DNA from: CAVSUZ01 sp963791885
GTDB taxonomy: Bacteria; Pseudomonadota; Alphaproteobacteria; Acetobacterales; Acetobacteraceae
NCBI GenBank assembly: GCA_963791885.1
Contig: CAWBUL010000006.1
Location: forward strand, 1,488,001-1,552,000
Length of the DNA stretch: 64,000 nucleotides
Reading direction: 5' to 3'
In this document: in pieces, positions 53,711 through 62,936 of the stretch
Layout of the letters: each line of letters starts with the position of its first letter
Position numbering within the stretch: position 1 is the first letter of the stretch
Notes under the pieces: generated by a model
What the model saw: only the letters and a program-made list of their open reading frames with translations
What the model was told of the DNA's origin: nothing
Databases searched by the model: none
Position numbers and translations under genes: made by a program

Positions 53711-54196
53711 CGGCTCACCGTGTCCCGTGCGACTGCAGATGTTGTTCTTCGCGCGCGAGGTCGGCTATCTACCATGGCTGTCGTGTAGATCTTGCTGATG
53801 CGATCTCTGCTTTCGAAAGGAGGGGCCTCCCCAGGCGCCCAATGAGGGCGCAGAGTCGTCGGCGCCCAGCTATGCTGAATGTCCGGTTCCTGGATCGCCT
53901 GATAGGCCACCCTGTGGCGGACTTGGGTCGACTCCAGCCGTTCGTCGGATCGCCTATGAATGGCTGCGTTGGGTGGAAAGCGGACATCCAACTATGAGCG
54001 GGCTCTCCTCGATCCTGGCCCGAACTGGAGGCTCGCGCGAAGTGCGAGAGTACTGATCCGCGCGCGGGAACATCGCCACGTTCGCAAACATGTCTGGGAT
54101 GGCGCCTCAGCCCCTCTACCCCCACCGGTAGGACACGGCGCTTTTCATCCCCATCCAAAACGGACCACCGATGAGGTCTGCCCCACTAACTCGGTA
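53711..54196. other. Intergenic gap of about 490 bp
   Basis: Open frames here are in low-complexity sequence with no family pattern. Segments such as GAAAGCGGACAT near 53979 resemble generic dispersed intergenic sequence; a similar but inexact stretch is upstream of the ATPase gene near 57930. No gene, RNA or terminator is supported. Confidence 0.4.
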
Positions 54197-56713
54197 TTAC
54201 ACGGGCGTTTCGATCTCTATGGGCACGGGCAGGCCGATCAATGTGCGGATCGGCGTGTAGATGTCCAAGTCAGAGTTGCGTGCCTTGAGCGTGATGATCA
54301 GGGCGTAACGTGATTTACGATTGCAAATGTCGGTTGATGCTCGCTTGCGCCACCAGCCGTTGACTGGCTTTACGCAAAGTGTATCGCGATTGAGCAACTC
54401 GATGGCCGGACCTGTCCAGACATCGCAATGCAGAGAGCCAGCAGATATGCTATCCTCACCTAACATCCAACGTGGATCCGCAGGCTCGCTTGCGGTTGGC
54501 CGTTGACGGGGAATGGCTCGTTCCGTCGGGTTTACCCGCTGTTTGAACCGCTGGATGGATTCGTTCTTGCGCTGATGATCAAATCGGAGTCCGTGCGATT
54601 GGTAACGTTGTGCGTCTACGTTCGCAGACAATCCCGGATTGGGGTCGATAAAGTAAGACAGGGTTACCTTCATCTCAACAAACTCGTTTTCCAACAACTC
54701 AAGCATCTGGCGAGGGATTGGCAGGGTGTAATAGTGACACTCGTTAAACTTACGGCCACCTTCAATCTTGAACGGCTAAATCACTGCCTGGCAAAATAGG
54801 GCGAGATGATTGAGCGCCGACGCATTAGCACGCTCGAAATTCGGAACGCCATACCCGAAACGACGAATAAGGTTGTAGCGCGCTCGCTTGCCAGGGCTAT
54901 CGCCGAATGCAGCAAGCATGGGCGCCGTCCACTCCGCGCTATGTACCATCATGGCACGAATGGTCTCCGGCCAGTAGTTGCGATGCTGCGCAGCAAGACG
55001 TGCTGCCATGCGAGCAGCCTGAGCTGCGGCGGCACTGGTAGCTTCAAATGGCACGAGTGGGGATCCGGTTTCGCTACCTGTGGTGAGTAGTGATAGCGAA
55101 CCGAGCGTCAGCATTTCCGTGCGGCCGGGATTGACAGCACGGTTGCCCGCCTCCATCACAAGCTCTGGTTTGAACGGTGACAGTCCCAGCGGCCATGTCA
55201 CGCTGGTTCGACTATGCGGGCTCAGTTCACCCGCCTGCACTATTGGCGTCCAATTTTCGTACCCTGTGTCACGAACCTCGACGCGATCAGTGTAACCGCC
55301 GACAGTTAGAGCATTCCATGCCTGCGCCGGGTCTTCGATAGGGTACTCATCCTGCGACCGTCTGTTAGCAAAATCAGTCTCGGCCAGGACGTTCCCGGCA
55401 GAAACGACGATCAACCGCTTGGGACGTTCCGCCCCGGCGCGGTCGTCGGTTTTTTCTTCGCCGTCGTCATCGGCGATCATTCGCCCGACCGCCGCCTGAT
55501 CGATCGCCGCGCTCCACGCAGGCGCAGTCGCGCCCGAAACATTGTCATTCGTCACAGCCATGCAGTAAACTCGTGTGCGGTCCGGCACTTCAATCTCTGG
55601 CAGAACAATCGCCGCCTGAGTGAGCACTCCGTAGCTCCGTGGCTGGTTCGGGTCGAAGCCGGAGGGAGGCAGCACTTTCACCGATTCCAGACGATGGATC
55701 AGTCTGCGTTCCGACTGATCGCTCAACGCCGCCGTCAGGTCGCTGTGCAAAATCATCCCCGCCATCGCGGTGCCGTGTCCGGTGAGATCTTGGTCGTCGA
55801 CACCCCAATCTTTATTAAGCGTGTGCATATCGCCGGGGGAAAGCGCGGGCTCGATCAGCGCGTGGCCGCGGTTGACGCCCGTATCCAATACGCAGACCAC
55901 AGGCGCGTCACTACCGGGCCATATAACGCGCTCGGCCAAGTCGTCCGTCCATTCTTGCTGTTCGCCCACGACGAGGTCGGTGAAAAACACTGGGCTATCG
56001 TCGGCGCGGCGGAGTTCGGCAATAGCGCCAGTCGCGAACAGCATCAATTCAATTGTCGCACGGGGCGCCAGAACGGGGATTACCACAATCTCCGGGAAAT
56101 ACAGACGCCGGTCGTCATCCGCTGCGCGCGCGTTCAGGCGCGCGCATACATCTTCGATCTCGTGTTCGCCATCTCGGTGGCACCACAAGCCCCACCAGAT
56201 TTGCTGCCGGGACTCAGTCGGTAGTGCATTCGGTGCGTCGGTCCAAAACGTCTCGAGCCGCGCGGTGCGGATGGCCTCGATGGACTCCACCTTGTCCTTG
56301 TTCGGCGGATTGCCCGCCTTCGTCAGGTGTCCATGCAGATAGTCACTGAGGATATGCTCAAGAACGGGACGGGCATGGTCCGGGACGTACAACGCAATCG
56401 TGCGGTCACTCGTCTCTGTTGTTTTGGCTGCCCCCGCACGTATGTCTTGAGTCTTCATGTCGAGCAAATCGGGCGCCGTGCCCCGGCGCAGTTCCACCTC
56501 TAGGAACGTACCGGTCGGCGTTGCAAGCCGCTCATCCGTAGGCTTATTTCGGTCAGCTGCCTCCAGTGCAACGCGCAGTTCGTTTTGTATCCTTTGGCCA
56601 TGCGCTGCGCGCTCGCGCACGGCACTGGGGCGGCCACCCCCTTCTCCGACATATTCGTGTGTCGACACAAACGCTGTAATGTCAAAGTGCGGGAGATTGT
56701 ACCGCGAAGGCAT
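54197..56713 (-). pseudogene. S8 (subtilisin-like) peptidase of the AAA-partnered, putatively anti-phage type; in-frame TAG at codon 646
   Basis: The catalytic triad is intact: Asp277 in VLDTGVNRGH, His313 in LTGHGTAMAG, Ser560 in EATSAAAAQAAR. The N-terminal ~270 residues are the family-specific region. At 54776-54778 a TAG follows CQAVI, yet the same frame continues with PFKIEGGRKFNECHYYTLP, then VEMKVTLSYFIDPNPG and YALIITLKARNSDLDIYTP, the normal C-terminal beta domain of this family, for a total of about 838 codons. CAG to TAG is a one-base change. The peptidase starts 3 bp after its AAA+ ATPase partner. Pairs like this are annotated, from memory, as anti-phage IteA/IteS. The lost 192 residues may or may not be essential. 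Confidence 0.85.
54776..54778 (-). other. In-frame amber (TAG) codon inside the S8 peptidase
   Basis: Reading the minus strand, ...GCAGTGATT TAG CCGTTCAAG... The frame is the same before and after, and both sides are conserved family sequence. No frameshift is involved. Confidence 0.9.
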
Positions 56714-56716
56714 GCA

Positions 56717-57718
56717 TTATGAGCCTTCTGAAACCAGAAAAGCCGTCCGCATCGCGTGCCTTTCCTGCAGACGATTGACAATATCTTCGGTACGTAATTG
56801 CCTTCGTTCGTCCAAAATAGCAGTCTTAACGGCATCATCCGCAGCCCTAACGATTTCGGACTGGCTCAAACCTTCAGCCGCGTGAATGATTTGCTTCCAG
56901 ACCGGACGCACGATTTTCATCGGAACTACATTGGTGTTGATCAGTTGCTTGACCTGGTCGATGCTCGGCGGATCAAATTCCAGCACCTGATCGTAGCGGC
57001 GCAACAAGGCGCGGTCGAGCAGAGATGGGTGATTGGTTGAACAGATAATTACGCTATCGGTCGAATTTCCTTCCTCCATAAATTGCAGGAAGGAGTTCAG
57101 CACACGTCGCATCTCAGCGACGTCGTTGGTAGCCGTGCGCTGACCGCCGACCGCGTCGAATTCGTCGAACAGGTACACGCCGCGCCGTTTTGCCGTTTCA
57201 TCGAAGATCAAACGCAGCTTCGCCGCCGTCTCGCCCATGTACCGGGTGATCAGTCCCTCGAGGCGAATGACGAACAACGGAAGATGCAGTTCACCCGCCA
57301 GCGCTTCCGCCGACATGGTCTTGCCCGACCCTGGAGGGCCCACGAACAGAAGGCGCCGATTGGGCGTTTTGCCATGTTCGCGCAGCCAATCGCGCTTGCG
57401 TTGCTGGCGCAGGATGTCGGAAAATCGAGCCGTCAGTCGTTCGCTCAGAACGACGTCCTTTAGCTTGTAGCGGGGCTCACGCAGTTCCAGCAGCCCTTCC
57501 AGGTTGCCGCGCGGATGGGCGAACGCGATCGGCACCGATGCGCCGCGCGAACTCTTGGCACGAGCCTTGTCGATTTCCACGCGCATTTCCTGCGCCGTTT
57601 CACGCCGTCCCTGTCGAGCCTCGGACGCAGCCACCTGAAGGGCAATGGAGAAGAACGCATCGTCATCGCCTTCCGCGCGGCTACGAAGCATGGCCAGGAT
57701 TTGCTTGGCAGTCGACAC
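56717..57718 (-). CDS. AAA+ ATPase partner of the S8 peptidase (putative anti-phage ATPase)
   Basis: 333 residues, GTG start at 57718 with AAAGGGGG upstream. Walker A GPPGSGKT at 127-134, Walker B VYLFDEFDAVGG around 181-192, sensor 1 VIICSTNH at about 223-230, and arginine finger candidates in RALLRRYD at 237-243. The N-terminal ~80 residues are helical. This is the FtsH/CDC48-like branch of AAA+ but without a protease domain of its own; the S8 peptidase gene follows 3 bp downstream and probably supplies it, as an unfoldase-protease pair. The upstream gap of 290 bp should carry the promoter. Partner logic is inference from the gene order. Confidence 0.88.
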   Translation of the reverse strand: MSTAKQILAMLRSRAEGDDDAFFSIALQVAASEARQGRRETAQEMRVEIDKARAKSSRGASVPIAFAHPRGNLEGLLELREPRYKLKDVVLSERLTARFSDILRQQRKRDWLREHGKTPNRRLLFVGPPGSGKTMSAEALAGELHLPLFVIRLEGLITRYMGETAAKLRLIFDETAKRRGVYLFDEFDAVGGQRTATNDVAEMRRVLNSFLQFMEEGNSTDSVIICSTNHPSLLDRALLRRYDQVLEFDPPSIDQVKQLINTNVVPMKIVRPVWKQIIHAAEGLSQSEIVRAADDAVKTAILDERRQLRTEDIVNRLQERHAMRTAFLVSEGS

Positions 57719-58008
57719 AGCAACCCCCTTTCAGCGGCCGAATCCGACGGCAACGCTCCATCATGGCGAACGAATACTTCCTGGCTACAGCGCGCCAAGG
57801 TGGACGTCAGCTCTCACCATTGGAACTACCCCGCCACAGGCCGATTCGGATCTGATCCATTAAGCGCCCGAAGGCAAATGACCCATTCAGGCGCTATCCG
57901 GCCGTTCCGGTCAGGTCCCTGAAAGTCCGCTCCGGGTCGAAACCGGACATGGCCTATCGTGCCTATTCTAACATTGAACGTTTCCGTCGCTAACACTATA
58001 CTCCACCC

Positions 58009-58770
58009 ATGACCGACACCGACATCCTCTTTGCCCCCTCCGACCTCCCCTATCGCCTCCCCGCGGAAGCCTACGCCTATCTCGTCCGCGCGCTCAGCTG
58101 CACCCTCCCGCCCCCGCCCGACGAGTCCGACGAAACCAAGACCCTCCGCAAGCAATCCATCGTCGCCCGCATCTCCACCCTCCGCCCCAACGACGCGATC
58201 GAGGCCGGCCTCGCCGCCGACCACATCATCGCCGCCGAGCAGAGCCGCGACGCCGTCCGCTGGGTCCACATCTATCGTGCCAACGGTGAGCATAAACTCG
58301 CCGCCCAAACCCAGGCCCACGCTCTCTCCTACCTGCGCGCGGCTCAGCGAACGCTGCGCGAGATCGACCGCCTCCAGGCCGCCACCAAAAAACGCCACGC
58401 CGACCCCGAAGCCACCGACACAGCCGAGCGCATCGAGCACATCACCATGGTCATGACCGCCGAGGCTGTGGACAAGATGCCCGACCCCACACCGCCGCCC
58501 TACGTGCCGCAAAAGCCCGCCCCGGCGAAGCCGTCTATCTCAAAAACCAGCCCGCAGTCTCTCCAAACAAAAACTGAGAACCCACCGAGACAGCCCGAAC
58601 GGCCGTCCCACTACGAAAGCCCCGCCCGCCGCGCCATGCTCGACCAGGCCCAATTCGGCCGTCGCGAACCGGATCCCAACCGCCGCTATCCAGGCGAGTC
58701 GGGCGCCATGCTCCTGCAGCGCCGGCACGAACAAGCCGATCCGAAACCCGGCGACACCTCCTCCATGTGA
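58009..58770 (+). CDS. Conserved hypothetical protein, helical with proline-rich C-terminal linker
   Basis: 253 residues, no recognised domain. Residues 1-155 are mostly alpha-helical with LPAEAYAYLVRALSCTLPPPP and AQTQAHALSYLRAAQRTLREIDRLQAATKK. Residues about 160-210 are proline and lysine rich (PPYVPQKPAPAKPS; KTENPPRQPERPSHYES). The end contains RRAMLDQAQFGRREPDP and RRYPGESGAMLL, which look conserved. No signal peptide or membrane helix. From memory similar proteins occur in Acetobacteraceae, often in several copies, but I cannot assign a role. High third-position C suggests it is a resident gene. Confidence 0.65.
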   Translation: MTDTDILFAPSDLPYRLPAEAYAYLVRALSCTLPPPPDESDETKTLRKQSIVARISTLRPNDAIEAGLAADHIIAAEQSRDAVRWVHIYRANGEHKLAAQTQAHALSYLRAAQRTLREIDRLQAATKKRHADPEATDTAERIEHITMVMTAEAVDKMPDPTPPPYVPQKPAPAKPSISKTSPQSLQTKTENPPRQPERPSHYESPARRAMLDQAQFGRREPDPNRRYPGESGAMLLQRRHEQADPKPGDTSSM

Positions 58771-58923
58771 ACGGGCCACCCACTTCGAAGGGCTGCTCTT
58801 CGCCGCCCATGATTGACCCACCAAGCCGTTCGTGCTTGAAGCCGCGCCTTCCCTGCTCGGGGGCGACGGCCGCACCCGGGCTATGCCTGCGCTTTTGCGG
58901 GCCTCCAGCCAAAGGGGTCAAAC

Positions 58924-59391
58924 ATGCCGCTTTATGAATGCGTGCTGATCGCGCGCAACGATGTCACGCAACAGCAGGTTGAAAACCTGGCGGATCAGAT
59001 CGGCCAGCTCGTCGAAGGCGACGGCGGGTCGGTGAAAAAGCGTGAATACTGGGGCCTGCGTGGCCTGGCCTATCGCGTGAAGAAGAACCGCAAGGGCCAC
59101 TACATGCTGCTGGGGCTGGACGCGCCGTCACCCTTCATCACGGAAATGGAGCGTCAGCTCAGCCTGAATGAAGACGTGATCCGCTTCATGACCCTGCGGG
59201 TGGAGGAGATCGAGGAGGGGCCGTCCGCCATCCTGTCGCGCAAGAGCGACGAGCGCGACAAGGCGTTCCGCGGACCGCGTCCATCCGGAAGGTTCGATTC
59301 AGGCCGCCGTCGCAATCCCTATGATGACCGCGAAGAGTTCCGGGCGCGCGAAGGCACTATCGAAGACTTTCGCACCGGACTGGAGGAATAA
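58924..59391 (+). CDS. rpsF: 30S ribosomal protein S6
   Basis: 155 residues. MPLYECVLIARNDVTQQQVE and KKREYWGLRGLAYRVKKNRKGHY are standard S6. The C-terminal tail (from about residue 100) is charged and longer than in E. coli, as usual in alphaproteobacteria. S6 pairs with S18 on the platform of the 30S subunit. It leads the rpsF-rpsR-rplI operon: 6 bp to rpsR. The 150-bp leader upstream could hold autoregulatory structure but I could not identify a known motif. Confidence 0.96.
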   Translation: MPLYECVLIARNDVTQQQVENLADQIGQLVEGDGGSVKKREYWGLRGLAYRVKKNRKGHYMLLGLDAPSPFITEMERQLSLNEDVIRFMTLRVEEIEEGPSAILSRKSDERDKAFRGPRPSGRFDSGRRRNPYDDREEFRAREGTIEDFRTGLEE

Positions 59392-59397
59392 GCAGCG

Positions 59398-59673
59398 ATG
59401 TCCGACGCAACAGACGTCAGTCCGGCCGGGCGCCGTGCCGCTGTGGGGGCGCGCCGGCCATTCTATCGGCGCAAGAAGACCTGCCCGTTCTCCGGCCCCA
59501 ACGCGCCGAAGATCGACTACAAGGACGTTCGGCTGCTGTCGCGCTTTCTGTCGGAGCGCGGCAAGATCGTGCCGTCGCGCATCACCGCCGTGTCCGCCAA
59601 GAAGCAGCGCGAACTGGCGCTGGCGATCAAGCGGGCGCGCTTCCTGGCCCTTCTTCCCTACGTGGTGAGCTGA
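59398..59673 (+). CDS. rpsR: 30S ribosomal protein S18
   Basis: 91 residues. RRPFYRRKKTCPFSG, IDYKDVRLLSRFLSERGKIVPSRI and LALAIKRARFLALLPY are diagnostic of S18. It binds 16S rRNA next to S6 on the 30S platform. The N-terminal 17 residues are an extension common in this class. Second gene of the operon, 3 bp before rplI. Confidence 0.97.
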   Translation: MSDATDVSPAGRRAAVGARRPFYRRKKTCPFSGPNAPKIDYKDVRLLSRFLSERGKIVPSRITAVSAKKQRELALAIKRARFLALLPYVVS

Positions 59674-59676
59674 GCC

Positions 59677-60240
59677 ATGCCCGCCGTTGAACTGATCCTG
59701 ATGCAGCGGGTCGAGCATCTCGGCCAGATGGGCGACATCGTGAAGGTGAAGCCCGGTCACGCGCGAAACTTCCTGCTTCCGCAGAAGAAGGCGGTGCGCG
59801 CGACGAAGGAGAACCGCGAGCAATTCGACCAGCAACGCGCGCAGTTGGAAGCGCAGAACCTGCGCCGCCGCGAGGAGGCGGAGCGTATCGCCGAGCGTGT
59901 CGGCGGTCTGACCGTTGTGATCATCCGTCAGGCGGGTGAAGGCGGCGGCCTGTACGGCTCGGTTTCGTCTCGCGATATCGCCGAGGCATGCTCCGCCAAC
60001 GGGCTGACGATCAACCGCAGCCAGGTGGTGCTGGAACAGCCGATCAAGACGCTGGGGCTGACCAAGGTGCGGGTCATGCTGCACCCCGAAGTGACCATTA
60101 TGGTGACCGTGAACGTCGCGCGCAGCGAGGAAGAAGCTGAGCGCCAGGCCCGGGGCGAGACGATCGGCGTCGAGGCGGAGGAAGAGCAACCCTTCGATCC
60201 CGCGGCGCTGTTCGAGGAAGGGCCAGCTCCGCCCGCCTGA
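59677..60240 (+). CDS. rplI: 50S ribosomal protein L9
   Basis: 187 residues. The N-terminal domain VELILMQRVEHLGQMGDIVKVKPGHARNFLLP, given in part here, ends in the central helix, and the C-terminal rRNA-binding domain has GEGGGLYGSVSSRDIAEA. It is longer than E. coli L9 by an acidic tail after residue 150 (EEEAERQARGETIGVEAEEE), typical in alphaproteobacteria. Third gene of the ribosomal operon. Confidence 0.97.
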   Translation: MPAVELILMQRVEHLGQMGDIVKVKPGHARNFLLPQKKAVRATKENREQFDQQRAQLEAQNLRRREEAERIAERVGGLTVVIIRQAGEGGGLYGSVSSRDIAEACSANGLTINRSQVVLEQPIKTLGLTKVRVMLHPEVTIMVTVNVARSEEEAERQARGETIGVEAEEEQPFDPAALFEEGPAPPA

Positions 60241-60271
60241 TCCGGCAGCTTACGCGCTAGGGGCGAAGAAA

Positions 60272-60294
60272 CCCGCGCCCGAGTTGAGCGCGGG
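60272..60294. terminator. Possible hairpin after rplI
   Basis: CCCGCGC at 60272-60278 pairs with GCGCGGG at 60288-60294 around a 9-nt loop. There is no T run after it on either strand, so an intrinsic terminator is only possible. It lies between the convergent rplI and RraA-like genes. Confidence 0.35.
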
Positions 60295-60315
60295 GGGTAG
60301 CTGCGGCCGTGATCG

Positions 60316-61053
60316 TCACGGGTTGTCCTTCCGCCAGGCGCGGTATTCGTCCATGGCGGCTTCGGACAGCGGATAATAGCGCCGCAGGTGGCCGCCCTGC
60401 GACAAGCGCAAACGGGAGAAGTCTTCCCATTCATGGTGCTCGCTGGCCTGTGCCAGCACCTGCGGGGCGAGAGCGATCGGCACCACCACGGCGCCATCGT
60501 CATCGGCCACGATGATATCGCCCGGAACCACCAGCACATTGCCGCAGGCAACGGGGGTGTTGACCGCGAAGGGAAAGATGCCGGTCTGCGTGTGAAAGTT
60601 TGGCGTGACGCCGCGAAGCCACATGCCGATGCCTAGCTTCTTGGCCTCAGGATAGTCGCGGATACAACCATCGATCACGATGCCGGCGCCCCCGCGGCCG
60701 GCAAAGTAGGTCAGCATCATTTCCCCGAAGACACCGCTGATCATGTCAGCGCGCGCATCCACAACGACGATGTCGCCCGGCTCCACCTGATACAACACAT
60801 GACGATGGAGTTGCTTTTCCGGATCGGTGTATTCGGATTCCCCGTACAGGTCTTCGCGCTTCGGCATGAACTGCAAAGTCAGCGCCGGACCTGCGATCGC
60901 CTTCCCGGGGGTCCATGCCACCGGCCCGCTGACATGCGGGTTACGGATCCCCAGGCGGCTGAGTGTTCCGGCTGCCGTCGCGGCGCCGATCGCGGCTAAC
61001 CCGTCGATCAGCGTGCGATCGGGACGTTTGATGGTGGGAATGTTGAAGTTCAC
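60316..61053 (-). CDS. RraA-family protein (HMG aldolase/demethylmenaquinone-methyltransferase-like)
   Basis: 245 residues. GTLSRLGIRNPHVSG at the start, VEPGDIVVVDARADMISGVFGEMM in the middle, then GIVIDGCIRDYPEAKKLG with the Arg-Asp pair used by HMG/CHA aldolases, and NVLVVPGDIIVADDDGAVVVP. The family spans 4-hydroxy-4-methyl-2-oxoglutarate aldolases and RNase E inhibitors; the RD motif allows aldolase activity but does not prove it. The N-terminal ~45 residues make it longer than E. coli RraA. It stands alone, convergent with rplI, with the carbonic anhydrase gene 48 bp upstream of it. Confidence 0.87.
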   Translation of the reverse strand: MNFNIPTIKRPDRTLIDGLAAIGAATAAGTLSRLGIRNPHVSGPVAWTPGKAIAGPALTLQFMPKREDLYGESEYTDPEKQLHRHVLYQVEPGDIVVVDARADMISGVFGEMMLTYFAGRGGAGIVIDGCIRDYPEAKKLGIGMWLRGVTPNFHTQTGIFPFAVNTPVACGNVLVVPGDIIVADDDGAVVVPIALAPQVLAQASEHHEWEDFSRLRLSQGGHLRRYYPLSEAAMDEYRAWRKDNP

Positions 61054-61101
61054 GTTTCCTCCTGCTGATCGGCCGCATGATGCGTCAGGCTGGATAATGC
61101 G

Positions 61102-61704
61102 TCAGGCTGGCGCGAATTCTCCATCTGATCCGAGTATATTCAAGACGCCGAAGCGAATGTCGAAATGCGCGCCGTGCAGGCGAAGAGAGCCGTCCTGCAC
61201 CTGGTCGGCGATCCACGGAAAGGTCATGAGGTTCTCGAGCGAGATGCGCACGGTTTCGAGCTCGCACGCACGCTGCGGGTCGGGTGAGTCGCAAGCAAGC
61301 CGTTGACGGGCACGGGCCGCCAGGTTCATCCAGACTCCAACAAAATCCGTGAGCTCCGGCGGCACGCCGTGGATCAGCGCGGTGATACCGCCGCACATCC
61401 CGTGCCCCATGACCACAATGTCGCACACACGCAGGCTGCGCACGGCGAATTCGATGGCGGCGCTGGTGCCGTGATAGTTGGCATCCGGCTGATATGGCGG
61501 CACCAGATTGGCCACGTTACGGACGGTAAAAAGCTCGCCAGGTGAGGCGTCGAAAATCATCGTCGGATCCACGCGACTATCGGAACAGCAAATCACGAGC
61601 GCACGTGGACTCTGGCCGTGATCGGCCAGGCGTTCGAACAGCCGGCGGCGCTCGGGCCAGGTGCCGGTGCGGAAGCGGCGATAGCCCTCGAGCAAAGCCT
61701 GCAT
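61102..61704 (-). CDS. Beta-class carbonic anhydrase
   Basis: 200 residues. Zinc ligands and the dyad are clear: Cys40, Asp42 and Arg44 in CCSDSR, His101 and Cys104 in GHGMCGG. It interconverts CO2 and bicarbonate in the cytoplasm. ALVICCSDSRVDPTMIF and VRNVANLVPPY are typical for the bacterial beta class. Its start lies 3 bp after the hemA stop, so it is co-transcribed with hemA; CO2 released by ALA synthase is a speculative reason. No signal peptide. Confidence 0.93.
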   Translation of the reverse strand: MQALLEGYRRFRTGTWPERRRLFERLADHGQSPRALVICCSDSRVDPTMIFDASPGELFTVRNVANLVPPYQPDANYHGTSAAIEFAVRSLRVCDIVVMGHGMCGGITALIHGVPPELTDFVGVWMNLAARARQRLACDSPDPQRACELETVRISLENLMTFPWIADQVQDGSLRLHGAHFDIRFGVLNILGSDGEFAPA

Positions 61705-61707
61705 GGG

Positions 61708-62919
61708 TTATGCGGCGTGGCGGAGGTGCAGATCGCTCCAGATGGTCGTCAGTGAGTGGGCCAAGTGGGCGATATCCGCGTCCGTGTGCAGCGGAGACGG
61801 CGTGATGCGCAGACGCTCCGTGCCGCGCGGCACGGTCGGATAGTTTATCGGCTGGAGATAGATCGCACATTCGTCCAGCAACCGGTCGGAGATCAGCTTG
61901 GCCAGTGCGGCGTCACCGATCATCAGCGGGATGATGTGGCTGTCGTTGCGCAAATGCGGCAGACCGGCTCGATCCAGCACGGCGCGTAGGGCATCGACCC
62001 GTTCGCGATGAGCGCTCCGTTCACGAGCGCTTGCGCGCAGATGCCGCACGCTCGCGAGCGCGCCTGCGGCAAGAGCCGGCGCCAGCGCCGTGGTAAAGAT
62101 AAATCCGGAGGCGAAGCTGCGCACGAAGTCACAAAGTGCTGCGGACCCCGCGATGTAGCCCCCCGCAACGCCGAATGCCTTGCCCAATGTCCCCTGGATC
62201 ACGCTAAGCCGATGCGCCTGGCCCAGCGCCTGCGCCACGCCCCCGCCTGTTGGACCATACAGACCAACCGCGTGGACCTCGTCCAGGTAGGTCAGCGCGC
62301 CATGGGCTTCCGCTACGTCACAGATCGCCGCGATCGGCGCAATGTCACCGTCCATTGAATAGACCGATTCGAATGCAACGATTTTTGGCTGCGCGGGGTC
62401 AAGCGCGGCCAGCTTGCGGTCCAGATCGTGCGGATCGTTATGGACAAAAACGATGCGTTCCGCGCGGCTATGGCGGATGCCTTCGATCATCGAGGCATGA
62501 TTGCTCGCATCCGACAGCACGACACATCCGGGTAGGCGGGCGGCCAAGGTCGCAAGCGTGGCCCAGTTGGCCATATAGCCGGAATTGAAGAGAAGCGCCG
62601 CCTGGGTGCCGTGCAGGCTGGCGAGTTCGCGCTCCAGCGCGACATGCGTGATGTTGGTACCGCTGATGTTGCGCGTGCCGCCGGCGCCGGCGCCCCAGCT
62701 GTCCAGCGCATCATGAATGGCCTGTAAAACCGCCGGATGCTGCCCCATGCCAAGATAGTCGTTGGAGCACCATACGGTGATTGGGCGGATTCCATCCAGA
62801 CTGTGGTGGATTGCGCGTGGGAACTGGCCGGCCTGCCGTTCCAGGTCCGCGAACACGCGGTAACGGCCTTCGTTCCGCAGCGTCGCTAGCTGATCGCGGA
62901 AGAAGGCATCGTAATCCAT
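61708..62919 (-). CDS. hemA: 5-aminolevulinate synthase
   Basis: 403 residues from the ATG at 62919, chosen for AGGAG 6 bp upstream; the open frame five codons longer is unlikely. It makes 5-aminolevulinate from glycine and succinyl-CoA (the C4 or Shemin path). Landmarks: WCSNDYLGMGQHPAV, GAGAGGTRNISGTN, HASMIEGIRHS, YLDEVHAVGLYG and the PLP lysine Lys247 in QGTLGKAFGVAGGY. It follows a tRNA-Arg gene with only 17 bp between them and is followed by carbonic anhydrase. C4 use supports the alphaproteobacterial assignment. Confidence 0.95.
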   Translation of the reverse strand: MDYDAFFRDQLATLRNEGRYRVFADLERQAGQFPRAIHHSLDGIRPITVWCSNDYLGMGQHPAVLQAIHDALDSWGAGAGGTRNISGTNITHVALERELASLHGTQAALLFNSGYMANWATLATLAARLPGCVVLSDASNHASMIEGIRHSRAERIVFVHNDPHDLDRKLAALDPAQPKIVAFESVYSMDGDIAPIAAICDVAEAHGALTYLDEVHAVGLYGPTGGGVAQALGQAHRLSVIQGTLGKAFGVAGGYIAGSAALCDFVRSFASGFIFTTALAPALAAGALASVRHLRASARERSAHRERVDALRAVLDRAGLPHLRNDSHIIPLMIGDAALAKLISDRLLDECAIYLQPINYPTVPRGTERLRITPSPLHTDADIAHLAHSLTTIWSDLHLRHAA

Positions 62920-62936
62920 CGAGACTCCTGTCAAAG

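Noticed and set aside
53769..54158. A 129-codon minus-strand frame
   Set aside because: No domain, poor codon usage, and its sequence resembles dispersed intergenic sequence.
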